DNA of 38,602 nt from NCBI GenBank assembly GCA_902795265.1, contig CADBKM010000025.1:1-38602 (forward strand), given 5' to 3'. Source of the stretch: an uncultured Eubacteriales bacterium. GTDB lineage: Bacteria; Bacillota; Clostridia; Peptostreptococcales; Anaerovoracaceae. Shown here in pieces: positions 1 to 7,626 of this stretch. The stretch's first letter is position 1. Every line of letters begins with the position of its first letter. Below the pieces are notes generated by a model that was given only the letters and a program-made list of their open reading frames with translations, did no database searches and was not told the origin of the DNA. Made by a program: the position numbers and the translations under genes.

Positions 1-62
1 GCAGACTGCTGACGACTGAGAGCTTGCTCTCTGTCTGAAGCTGTCTGCTGTTTACGTTAAGA

Positions 63-100
63 GGCTGCCACATTTTATTCAAATGCGACAGCCCCTTTTT
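63..100 (+). terminator. Rho-independent terminator of an upstream gene
   Basis: GGCTGCCACATTT pairs with AAATGCGACAGCC with two mismatches, and CCTTTTT follows. The matching gene lies left of the window. Confidence 0.7.
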
Positions 101-301
101 CTGTGCAATGAAAAAACGACTCTGAACAAGTTGAACCCCATCAACCTGCGCATAGCCGTTTCTTCAAAGCACTATCTCATATCGAGTTTTCAAATCGTAG
201 CTCCCCCGTAGACCCGGGAGCCGCTTTGTGTTATCCGCAAACATACTCTTGCGAGTTGAACTGACAGCCTGCAAAAACACAAAACTTACAATTACATTTT
301 A

Positions 302-328
302 TTGAATATGTCAGAGTGATGCTATAAT
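302..328 (+). promoter_or_regulatory. Probable promoter of the AraC-type regulator
   Basis: TTGAAT at 302-307 and TATAAT at 323-328 are separated by only 15 bases. The -10 is preceded by TG (TGCTATAAT), an extended -10 that could compensate for the short spacer. Transcription would start near 335, leaving a leader of about 36 nt. Confidence 0.5.
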
Positions 329-370
329 ATTATTGCGAATGCTGTAATAAAATTACGAAAAGAGACGGAT

Positions 371-1102
371 ATGGCTGAAAAAAGAACAGCGAATATGATA
401 CTTAGCCGCACGAGGAGAAATCAGATATATCTTCCTTATGCGCGCAAGAAACCTTACTTTGAAGCGATAGCGAGCGGAGATGAAAACACGATTGCCGAGC
501 TCTCGCAGAAGAATTATGAATACCCTACCGCTTTGTACAACAGATGCGGTTCGTACAGCGAGGCCATGAACAAGATGTACTATGAGGCTGTCGGAGCTGC
601 AAATGAGATGTGCCTTGTCGCGATACAGTCCGGCCTTCTTGATATGGTAGCCTATGATATACGCGACGAGTTCATAAAGGAATTCGACAATGCCGTGTCG
701 CTTCCCGACCTCTACGATCTGGTGCATGGCATGGCGCACAGCTACGCGATAAAAATGAAGTTCGTGCTCAAGGAAAAAAAGCGCTCGCCTAGGCTCGCCC
801 GTATGATGACATACATCGAGGAACACCTGACCGAAAAGATCGAGCTGGCAGATATAGCGGAGCACGTCGGCATAAGCCGCACCTACGCTTCGGCAGTCTT
901 CAAGGAAGAACTCGGCATCACGATCAGCGAGTTCATACTCAAGGAGCGCCTGCTCGAGGCAAAGCGCATGCTCAGAGATACCGACCTGCCGGTCGCGGTA
1001 ATAGCGGACAGGCTCGCATTCTGCTCGCAGAGCTACTTCACGAAGAACTTTACCGAAGCGGAGTCCATGACGCCTGTCGAATACCGCCGCCAATTCGGCT
1101 AG
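371..1102 (+). CDS. AraC family transcriptional regulator
   Basis: This is a 243-residue DNA-binding regulator. The last ~100 residues form a typical AraC double helix-turn-helix: the first helix region carries ELADIAEHVGISRTY and the domain ends with the classical SQSYFTKNF...MTPVEYRRQ signature. The N-terminal ~140 residues are helical-looking, have no cupin-like sugar-binding pattern and are not recognised, so the effector is unknown. The gene starts at ATG 371 behind a modest AGAGACGG ribosome site and has its own extended -10 promoter. The UmuC-like polymerase gene starts 15 bases downstream, so the two may be cotranscribed, but no functional link is known. Confidence 0.88.
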   Translation: MAEKRTANMILSRTRRNQIYLPYARKKPYFEAIASGDENTIAELSQKNYEYPTALYNRCGSYSEAMNKMYYEAVGAANEMCLVAIQSGLLDMVAYDIRDEFIKEFDNAVSLPDLYDLVHGMAHSYAIKMKFVLKEKKRSPRLARMMTYIEEHLTEKIELADIAEHVGISRTYASAVFKEELGITISEFILKERLLEAKRMLRDTDLPVAVIADRLAFCSQSYFTKNFTEAESMTPVEYRRQFG

Positions 1103-1116
1103 TACCGGGAGCAGGT

Positions 1117-2538
1117 ATGCTTTCCGGCATCAGCTTGCGCGTTAAAGATATGATGAATAGAGAAGACCATGTAATCGAATACGGCAACTGGGAGCGCTCG
1201 TATGTGTGCATCGACCTCAAGTCCTTTTACGCGTCTGTAGAATGCGTGGAGCGGGGCCTCGATCCGATGACGACCGATCTTGTCGTGGCCGATCCTACGA
1301 GGAGCGACCGTACCATATGCCTCGCCGTATCGCCTTCGCTCAAGGCCAAGGGTGTTCCCGGGCGGCCGAGGGTGTTTGAGATACCGAAAAGCTTCGAATA
1401 CATAATGGCTCCGCCGAGGATGAATCTGTACATGGAGTACGCGGCTGAGATCTACAAGGTGTATCTCGACTATATCGCGCCTGAAGACATGCACGTTTAC
1501 TCCATAGACGAGGTGTTCATAGATGTGACAGCGTATCTGAAGGGGCAGGGCAAAGATCCTAAACAGATGGCGGAGTTCCTCATGAACGAAGTCTATGAAA
1601 GGATAGGCGTCAGGGCGACGGCAGGCGTCGGGCCTAACATGTATCTGGCGAAGATAGCCATGGACATAATCGCCAAGCACTCGCCTGACTTCATAGGGGT
1701 GCTCGATGAAGACGCGTATAAGATCCGGCTCTGGGATCACAAGCCTCTGACAGATTTCTGGCGGATAGGCAGGGGAACTGCCCGCAGGTTTGAGCGCATA
1801 GGCATAACCACGATGAGGGGCATAGCCGAGCTTGCAGCCCGTGACGAAAACCTTTTGTTCAAGATGTTCGGGATCGATGCGGAGCTCATCATAGACCATG
1901 CCTATGGCCTGGAGCCGACTCTCATGTCGGATATAAAGGGCTATAAAAACAAGAGCCACTCGCTTTCACGGGGGCAGGTGCTGATGCGCGACTATACCAA
2001 TGAAGAGGGACAGCTCATAGCCAAGGAGATGACCGAGCTTCTGTGCCATGAGATGACTGATATAGGGATGCTGACGCAGAATGTATCGATTGCGGTCGGC
2101 TACAGCAATGCTTTTCAGCTGCCTATGGCGACAGGCTCCGTGTCTTTCGGCATGATGACAGATGCGGCTTCGGTGATCATGCCTGCAGTGGCCGATCTCT
2201 ATGATCGCATAACTGACCATGAGTACCCTGTAAGAAGGCTGTATATAAACTTCAACGACATAAAACCGAAAAATGCTGACAGGCAGATGACTCTCTTCGA
2301 CCTGACGGAAGCCGAAGACGTTGAAGAGGGTAAGACAAAAGGACAGATGCGGCTTGAGGGCATGGCTGACCCGGTAACGGAGACCCGCGCAAGACTGAAG
2401 CGCGACAGCGCTCTGCAGGAGGCAGTCAACTCCATAAGAAAGAAATACGGCAAAGATGCCATGATAAGAGGCATGGACCTCGAAGAAGCGGCCACCACTA
2501 TTGAGAGAAATCATCAGGTAGGCGGCCATAAAGAATAG
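1117..2538 (+). CDS. Y-family DNA polymerase (UmuC/DinB-like, ImpB/MucB/SamB family)
   Basis: This is a translesion DNA polymerase expected to bypass damaged template bases. The palm motif DLKSFYASVE (residues 33-42) supplies the first metal-binding Asp, and YSIDEVF (around 128-134) supplies the second acidic pair. A thumb with helix-hairpin-helix character (RIGRGTARRFERIGITTMRGIA) and a little-finger domain (SHSLSRGQVL onwards) follow. At 473 residues it is longer than DinB and fits the Firmicutes UmuC-like group often found with a YolD-like partner, which is the next gene. ATG 1117 has GGGAGCAGG upstream; the alternative ATG at 1150 has a weaker site. No LexA/DinR box was recognised nearby. 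Confidence 0.9.
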   Translation: MLSGISLRVKDMMNREDHVIEYGNWERSYVCIDLKSFYASVECVERGLDPMTTDLVVADPTRSDRTICLAVSPSLKAKGVPGRPRVFEIPKSFEYIMAPPRMNLYMEYAAEIYKVYLDYIAPEDMHVYSIDEVFIDVTAYLKGQGKDPKQMAEFLMNEVYERIGVRATAGVGPNMYLAKIAMDIIAKHSPDFIGVLDEDAYKIRLWDHKPLTDFWRIGRGTARRFERIGITTMRGIAELAARDENLLFKMFGIDAELIIDHAYGLEPTLMSDIKGYKNKSHSLSRGQVLMRDYTNEEGQLIAKEMTELLCHEMTDIGMLTQNVSIAVGYSNAFQLPMATGSVSFGMMTDAASVIMPAVADLYDRITDHEYPVRRLYINFNDIKPKNADRQMTLFDLTEAEDVEEGKTKGQMRLEGMADPVTETRARLKRDSALQEAVNSIRKKYGKDAMIRGMDLEEAATTIERNHQVGGHKE

Positions 2539-2548
2539 TGAGAACTCT

Positions 2549-2746
2549 GTGAAGATGATGAAAGACAGCCCGAAAAATAGTATAATCAGTAACGGTGGGA
2601 CTTGGGAACGGCCGTCTTCGGCACGCCCGAAGATGCCACGCTCCCAACGAGCCAAGCAATTTGCTCCGTTTGATTCGCTGACCGGTCTGTATGACCGGCT
2701 CGCACAGGCTGAGGAAGAGCACGAACGGGAGCGTGAAAGGAAGTAA
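2549..2746 (+). CDS. Small YolD-like protein
   Basis: This is a 65-residue basic then acidic protein lying 10 bases after the UmuC-like polymerase. The core RAKQFAPFDSLTGL matches the RAKQF-PFDAL-G motif typical of the small YolD-like proteins that accompany UmuC-like polymerases in Clostridia. The C-terminus is a charged helix (EEEHERERERK). A role as polymerase cofactor or regulator is inferred only from this recurrent pairing. The proposed ATG is preceded by GTGAGAACTCTGTG, which is a poor ribosome site, so translation may be coupled to the polymerase or start at the in-frame Met codon three codons later. Confidence 0.7.
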   Translation: MKMMKDSPKNSIISNGGTWERPSSARPKMPRSQRAKQFAPFDSLTGLYDRLAQAEEEHERERERK

Positions 2747-2755
2747 AGTTTCTCA

Positions 2756-3976
2756 ATGATCCAGGGAGTACACAATTATTCTGAGATAGGAAGGCTCAAA
2801 AAGGTGCTGCTTCACCGTATAGGTGTTGAAGTCGATGGTCTGGTACCTGACAACTTCGCGAGGCTCCTGTTTGACGACATCCCATATCTCAAGGTAGCAC
2901 AGCAGGAGCACGACCGCTTCGCCGACATTCTGAGGAATAACGGCGTTGAGGTCGTATATTATGTCGACGAGACGGCGAAGGCTATCAACAGTCCGGTTGT
3001 CAAGGACCGCTTTATTAGAGAGATGCTCGACGAAGTCAGCTTCTCATCACGCGGGGTGAAAGAAGCTGTTTATGCTTACCTCATCGGAATGCAGCCGCGC
3101 GATCTTATCGAAAAGGTGATCGCGGGCGTCAGAAAGAGCGATATAACCGAGTATACACCGAAGACACTCGCCGAAAAGATAGATGAGGCATATCCGTTCT
3201 ACATGGACCCTATGCCTAACATGTATTTCACGCGTGACCAGGGCGCATGCGTCGGAAACGGCATCACCATACATCATATGAGCACTGCCACCAGAAGGCG
3301 CGAGAGCCTGCTGCTCAAGTATATGTATGAGTACAACAGCGACTTTGCGCCTGCCGGAACCGAAAAATGGTTCGATTACAACGATCCGTACAGCCTTGAA
3401 GGCGGCGATATACTGGTGCTCAGCAAAGATATCGCAGCGGTGGGCCTTTCAGAAAGAACTACCGCCGCGGGCATAGAGACCTTCGCAAGAAACCTTCTGA
3501 CAGGCTCGGACTTCAAAAAGGTGCTGGTATTCAACATCCCTAAAAAGAGGGCGTTCATGCACCTCGATACAGTATTCACGATGGTCGATTACGATAAGTT
3601 CTCGATCCATCCTGAAATAGAAGGTCCTCTGCAGCTGTTCGAGCTGAGTCTCGGAGCTGGCGGAGAGATCAGCATGAAATCGATGACTGACGATCTGGCC
3701 TCAATACTGGCCTGCGAGCTCGGACTTCCGGCCGTAAAGCTGATACGATGCGGAGGCGATGACGCGATGGCTGCTCAGAGAGAGCAGTGGAACGACGGGT
3801 CGAACACCCTGTGCATAGCGCCGGGAAAGGTCATCACATACGAGAGAAACTATGTAACAAACGATCTGCTCGACAAAAGCGGCGTAGAAGTGCTGACAAT
3901 GCCGAGCTCAGAGCTTTCAAGGGGCAGAGGCGGCCCGCGATGCATGTCGTGCCCGGTCTTCAGAGAAGATCTGTAA
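2756..3976 (+). CDS. arcA: Arginine deiminase
   Basis: The enzyme hydrolyses L-arginine to citrulline and ammonia, the first step of the arginine deiminase route in the cytoplasm. The 406-residue length is normal. Guanidinium-superfamily landmarks are present: FTRDQG with the substrate Asp near 161, the SLEGGD segment, MHLDTVF with the catalytic His near 269, and C-terminal GGPRCMSCP with the nucleophilic Cys near 396. The gene begins 9 bases after the YolD-like gene, with GGAAG rather far upstream, so its start context is modest. The carbamoyltransferase follows 48 bases later. No arginine-repressor box was recognised. Confidence 0.96.
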   Translation: MIQGVHNYSEIGRLKKVLLHRIGVEVDGLVPDNFARLLFDDIPYLKVAQQEHDRFADILRNNGVEVVYYVDETAKAINSPVVKDRFIREMLDEVSFSSRGVKEAVYAYLIGMQPRDLIEKVIAGVRKSDITEYTPKTLAEKIDEAYPFYMDPMPNMYFTRDQGACVGNGITIHHMSTATRRRESLLLKYMYEYNSDFAPAGTEKWFDYNDPYSLEGGDILVLSKDIAAVGLSERTTAAGIETFARNLLTGSDFKKVLVFNIPKKRAFMHLDTVFTMVDYDKFSIHPEIEGPLQLFELSLGAGGEISMKSMTDDLASILACELGLPAVKLIRCGGDDAMAAQREQWNDGSNTLCIAPGKVITYERNYVTNDLLDKSGVEVLTMPSSELSRGRGGPRCMSCPVFREDL

Positions 3977-4024
3977 GCTGAAGAGAGTACGTTTGCACAT
4001 GCAATTTAAAGCGGAGGATAAATA

Positions 4025-5020
4025 ATGGCAGTCAATCTTAAAGGCAGAAGCTTTTTAACACTTATGGATTTCACACCGGCGGAGATCAGATACCTTCTCG
4101 ATCTCGCGCACGATCTTAAAAGCAAAAAGAGGCTTGGGATAAAGGGTAAATCACTCGAAGGCAAAAACATCGTGCTGCTCTTCGAGAAAACTTCAACGAG
4201 AACAAGGTGCTCGTTTGAAGTAGCGGCAATGGATGAAGGAGCAGGTGTCACATTCCTTGACAGCAAAAGCTCACAGATGGGTAAAAAAGAGACCATTGCC
4301 GATACAGCTAAGGTACTGGGACGAATTTTTGACGGAATTGAGTACAGGGGATACGATCAGGCTGTCGTAGAAGAGCTTGCGGCTGAGTCAGGAGTTCCGG
4401 TCTGGAACGGACTGACAGATATCGACCATCCGACTCAGATCCTCGCCGACCTCATGACCATCGAGGAGCACATCGCGAAACCGCTCAAAGACGTGAAGGT
4501 GGTATTCGTAGGAGATGTCAGAAACAACATGTCGTATGCATGGATGTACGGCTGTGCCAAGATGGGCATGGATTTTGTGGCATACGGGCCTGATGAGCTC
4601 TGCGACGCCGTAGACGGCGACGTAGTTGAGCGCGCAAGGGCTGTTGCCGCAGAGACAGGAGCGAGCATCACAGTCACGAGCGATGCCGAAAGTCTCAAAG
4701 GCGCAGATGTCATCTACACGGACATCTGGGCTTCGATGGGCGAAGAAGATCAGATCCCTGAAAGAGTAAGACTTCTCACTCCATTCAAGGTTACCGAAGA
4801 GCTCATGGCAAAGACCGGTAATCCTGAATGTCTCTTCATGCACTGTCTGCCATCGTTCCACAATTTCGACACTACAATGGCAGCTGAGCAGATGAAGCTG
4901 GGCTATGACATCAGAGAGGTCACCGAAGAAGTGTTCTCAGGAAAGAATTCCGTCGTATTCGACGAGGCCGAAAACAGGCTTCACACGATAAAAGCGGTTG
5001 TAGTAGCTACGCTTGCTTAA
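4025..5020 (+). CDS. Ornithine carbamoyltransferase
   Basis: Next to arcA, this enzyme probably runs in the catabolic direction: citrulline plus phosphate gives ornithine and carbamoyl phosphate. The carbamoyl-phosphate signature STRTR is at residues 57-61, HPTQILADLMTI near 138-149, and the ornithine-transcarbamylase signature FMHCLP around 271-276. These distinguish it from the aspartate enzyme encoded downstream. Its 331 residues are typical. The start follows GCGGAGG with good spacing. Whether to call it arcB or argF cannot be decided from sequence; context favours the catabolic arcB role. No carbamate kinase (arcC) gene follows, which is unusual for an arginine deiminase operon. Confidence 0.95.
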   Translation: MAVNLKGRSFLTLMDFTPAEIRYLLDLAHDLKSKKRLGIKGKSLEGKNIVLLFEKTSTRTRCSFEVAAMDEGAGVTFLDSKSSQMGKKETIADTAKVLGRIFDGIEYRGYDQAVVEELAAESGVPVWNGLTDIDHPTQILADLMTIEEHIAKPLKDVKVVFVGDVRNNMSYAWMYGCAKMGMDFVAYGPDELCDAVDGDVVERARAVAAETGASITVTSDAESLKGADVIYTDIWASMGEEDQIPERVRLLTPFKVTEELMAKTGNPECLFMHCLPSFHNFDTTMAAEQMKLGYDIREVTEEVFSGKNSVVFDEAENRLHTIKAVVVATLA

Positions 5021-5051
5021 AAAACACGTTACCGTTACAGAAGGAGAGAAT

Positions 5052-6164
5052 ATGGAATTCAAAATACCTGAGTACAAAGCACCTGATTTCACAAAGCCGG
5101 AGCTCGCAAACGCTCCTGACTGCAGACTCGAAGCGGCGGATATGGACGGCGTCGCGCCTGAGTATTATCACAGCACTTCGATGTTCCCTGAGTATTTCAA
5201 GATAAACGGAGAATGGAAGCTTGCCGAAGAGAGCCGTATGGACTCGAGCGTAGTCCTCAGACCGGATGGACACCTCGATGTAGTTGAAAACAGAAACATC
5301 CGCAAGGGCGACATGGTGGTCCTCGGCAGAAGCGAAGACGGCCATGAGGGCATCTATGTACATACAAAGGGCTTCCAGGAAGAAGAAGAAACACTCGAAG
5401 ATCAGTTCGTATTCCGCCAGGGCAGAAGCAGGGAGACTTCATATGCACGCGACTACGACAAGCTCTTCGAACTTCTCAGGCACGAGAAAGAGCACGGCAA
5501 TATCGTATGGGTAATGGGCCCTGCTTTCGCGTTTGACCATGACGCCAGAGCATGCATGCAGGCACTTGTAGAGAACGGCTATGTCGACGCTCTGCTCGCC
5601 GGCAACGCTCTTGCTACCCACGATCTCGAAGGAGCTCTTCTCAATACAGCCCTCGGACAGGACATCTACACACAGAAGTCACAGCCGAACGGCCATTACA
5701 ATCACCTCGATGTCGACAACAAGATCCGCAGAAGCGGCTCGATCCCTCAGTTCATCGAGGACTACAACATCGACAACGGCATCATCTACGGATGCGTAAA
5801 GAATAACGTGCCTATCGTTCTCACCGGATCGATCAGAGACGACGGCCCTATCCCTGAAGTATACGCTGACGTATACGAAGGTCAGAAGGCGATGCGAGAG
5901 ATAGTCAAGAAGTCTACTACAGTGATCTGCCTGGCAACGATGCTTCACACCATCGCCGTCGGCAACATGACACCTTCGTTCAGAGTCCTTGAGGACGGCA
6001 CGATCAGACCGGTATTCCTTTACACAGTAGATGCTGATGAATTCGTAGTAAACAAGCTCCTCGACAGAGGAAGCCTTGCAGCAACTACTATGGTCACAAA
6101 CGTACAGGACTTCATCACGATCGTAGCCAACGGCCTCGGTCTTGAGTGGAAGAGATACTCTTAA
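5052..6164 (+). CDS. Non-classical ornithine cyclodeaminase (TIGR00300, LOR/SDH-region family)
   Basis: This 370-residue protein matches from memory the TIGR00300/LOR-SDH family, whose characterised members (the archaeal enzyme and the C-terminal half of cyanobacterial AgrE/ArgZ) convert ornithine to proline and ammonia. Telling stretches are GVAPEYYHST with INGEWKL in the N-terminal part, and then YVDALLAGNALATHDLE, IIYGCVKNNVPIVLTGSIRDDG and MLHTIAVGN in the Rossmann-like half. It is unrelated to the mu-crystallin-type cyclodeaminase. The start was set at ATG 5052 because GAAGGAGAG precedes it. Lying between the ornithine-producing enzyme and pyrB, it fits a route from arginine to proline. 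Enzymatic activity is inferred. Confidence 0.82.
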   Translation: MEFKIPEYKAPDFTKPELANAPDCRLEAADMDGVAPEYYHSTSMFPEYFKINGEWKLAEESRMDSSVVLRPDGHLDVVENRNIRKGDMVVLGRSEDGHEGIYVHTKGFQEEEETLEDQFVFRQGRSRETSYARDYDKLFELLRHEKEHGNIVWVMGPAFAFDHDARACMQALVENGYVDALLAGNALATHDLEGALLNTALGQDIYTQKSQPNGHYNHLDVDNKIRRSGSIPQFIEDYNIDNGIIYGCVKNNVPIVLTGSIRDDGPIPEVYADVYEGQKAMREIVKKSTTVICLATMLHTIAVGNMTPSFRVLEDGTIRPVFLYTVDADEFVVNKLLDRGSLAATTMVTNVQDFITIVANGLGLEWKRYS

Positions 6165-6185
6165 TCTATACAGAAAGGGGACTTT

Positions 6186-7106
6186 ATGGGAGATATCAGA
6201 CATCTGATCAACATCACCGACCTCAGCGTAGAAGAGCTTAAGCATCTGATGGAGACAGCCGATGACATCATCGCGCATCCTGAAGATTATCAGAACATCT
6301 GCGCACACAAGAAACTCGCTACGCTTTTCTTTGAGCCAAGCACAAGAACGAGGCTCTCGTTCACGGCGGCAATGATGGAGCTGGGCGGAAACGTCCTGGG
6401 CTTCGACCAGGCACAGTCGAGCTCTTCTGCTAAAGGAGAGACCGTAGCAGATACCATTATAATGGCAGGCTGCTATGCCGATATCATTGCAATGAGGCAT
6501 CCGAAAGAGGGAGCGCCGGTAGTTGGTGCTGCTAAATCTTCAGTCCCTATCATAAACGCGGGAGATGGCGGACACTTCCATCCGACCCAGACGCTGACCG
6601 ACCTCATGACGATCCACCGCAAAAAGGGCGAGATCGGCAACTTCACGGTCGGCCTCTGCGGAGATCTCAAGTACGGCAGAACCGTTCACTCGCTCATCGA
6701 GGCACTGCTGAGATATGAGGGAGTCAAATATGTCATGATCGCTCCTGAAGAGCTGAGACTGCCGGCATATATCAGAGAGAAGCTCGACGCTGCCGGAGTT
6801 GAATGGCACGAAGTTACAAGCCTCGAAGACGCTATTCCTGAACTCGACATACTGTACATGACGAGGATCCAGCAGGAGCGCTTCCCTAGCTGGGAAGAAT
6901 ATGAAAAGCTGAAAGACAGCTTCATTCTTACAAGATCGATGCTCGCACCGGCGAAAGAAGACATGATCATTCTTCATCCGCTGCCGAGAGTCAACGAGAT
7001 AGACGTCGACGTGGATGACGACCCTAGAGCATGCTACTTCTACCAGGCACTCATGGGCAAGTACATCCGCATGGCGCTCATACTGTATCTGCTGGGTATC
7101 AAATAA
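6186..7106 (+). CDS. pyrB: Aspartate carbamoyltransferase catalytic subunit
   Basis: The enzyme condenses carbamoyl phosphate with aspartate to N-carbamoyl-aspartate, the committed step of pyrimidine synthesis. The carbamoyl-phosphate loop FEPSTRTRLSF spans about residues 49-59, the HPTQTLTDLMTI segment lies near 133-144, and ILHPLPRVNEI (His near 264) is the aspartate-type counterpart of the ornithine enzyme's FMHCLP. The 306 residues match the family. AAAGGGG lies before ATG 6186. The regulatory subunit follows 12 bases later, giving an E. coli-like PyrB-PyrI holoenzyme. The placement directly behind a carbamoyl-phosphate-generating arginine route is notable. Confidence 0.96.
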   Translation: MGDIRHLINITDLSVEELKHLMETADDIIAHPEDYQNICAHKKLATLFFEPSTRTRLSFTAAMMELGGNVLGFDQAQSSSSAKGETVADTIIMAGCYADIIAMRHPKEGAPVVGAAKSSVPIINAGDGGHFHPTQTLTDLMTIHRKKGEIGNFTVGLCGDLKYGRTVHSLIEALLRYEGVKYVMIAPEELRLPAYIREKLDAAGVEWHEVTSLEDAIPELDILYMTRIQQERFPSWEEYEKLKDSFILTRSMLAPAKEDMIILHPLPRVNEIDVDVDDDPRACYFYQALMGKYIRMALILYLLGIK

Positions 7107-7118
7107 AAGGAGGGACTT

Positions 7119-7541
7119 ATGAACATTGACGGAATCAATACGGGATACGTTCTTGACCACATCAAGGCCGGCAAAGGCATAGAGGTCTATCACCTCCTCA
7201 ATCTTGATAAAGTGGACGCAACAGTAGCTATCATTCAGCGCGCGACCAGCGGAAAGTACGGGCTCAAGGATATCATCAAGATCGATGCTGATATTCCTCT
7301 CGACTACGATCTTATCGGCTATGTCGATTCCAAGATCACAGTCAACTACGTAAAGGACCGCGAGCTTGTCAGAAAAATCAAGCCGGAACCGCCTGAAGTC
7401 CTTACAAATGTTATCGAGTGCACTAACCCTAGATGCATCACTTCGGTAGAGAGAGGCATTCCTCAGAGATTCAGGCTTGTCGACGGTGAGACACGCAGCT
7501 ACAGATGCGTTTACTGCGATACGCTCTTCCGCGAAAAGTAA
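7119..7541 (+). CDS. pyrI: Aspartate carbamoyltransferase regulatory subunit
   Basis: This 140-residue subunit binds nucleotides allosterically and joins PyrB trimers through a zinc site. The N-terminal allosteric domain (INTGYVLDHIKAGKG) is followed by the zinc domain with Cys at about residues 101, 106, 130 and 133, the usual CX4C...CX2C spacing. The start has AAGGAGGG upstream. It is the last gene of the arginine/pyrimidine run and is followed by a strong terminator at 7554-7582. Its presence implies feedback control of PyrB by nucleotides. Confidence 0.95.
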   Translation: MNIDGINTGYVLDHIKAGKGIEVYHLLNLDKVDATVAIIQRATSGKYGLKDIIKIDADIPLDYDLIGYVDSKITVNYVKDRELVRKIKPEPPEVLTNVIECTNPRCITSVERGIPQRFRLVDGETRSYRCVYCDTLFREK

Positions 7542-7553
7542 AAGTCATAACGG

Positions 7554-7582
7554 ACTCCATGGCCGCGTGCCATGGAGTTTTT
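7554..7582 (+). terminator. Terminator after pyrI
   Basis: ACTCCATGGC pairs perfectly with GCCATGGAGT around a 5-nt loop, followed by TTTT. It closes the arcA-to-pyrI transcription unit. Confidence 0.85.
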
Positions 7583-7626
7583 GGATAAGAGAAGGATCAG
7601 CCGGCAAAGATCAGGAGTAAACGGAA

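Larger units (their letters stand above)
1..370. other. Intergenic region before the AraC-type regulator
   Basis: This stretch contains no convincing gene. Its first 50 bases hold nested inverted repeats (GCAGAC...GTCTGC around GAGAGC-TT-GCTCTC), perhaps the tail of an upstream transcript. A terminator hairpin follows at 63-100. From about 100 to 300 only a weak GCTCCC...GGGAGC inverted repeat is visible. A promoter for the next gene lies at 302-328. Confidence 0.6.

Noticed and set aside
353-1093. Long minus-strand frame opposite the AraC-type gene, and similar long antisense frames opposite the polymerase, aroE, aroD, pckA and dctP genes
   Set aside because: They are mirror frames of well-recognised genes, caused by codon composition; the products show no domain and have no ribosome sites.
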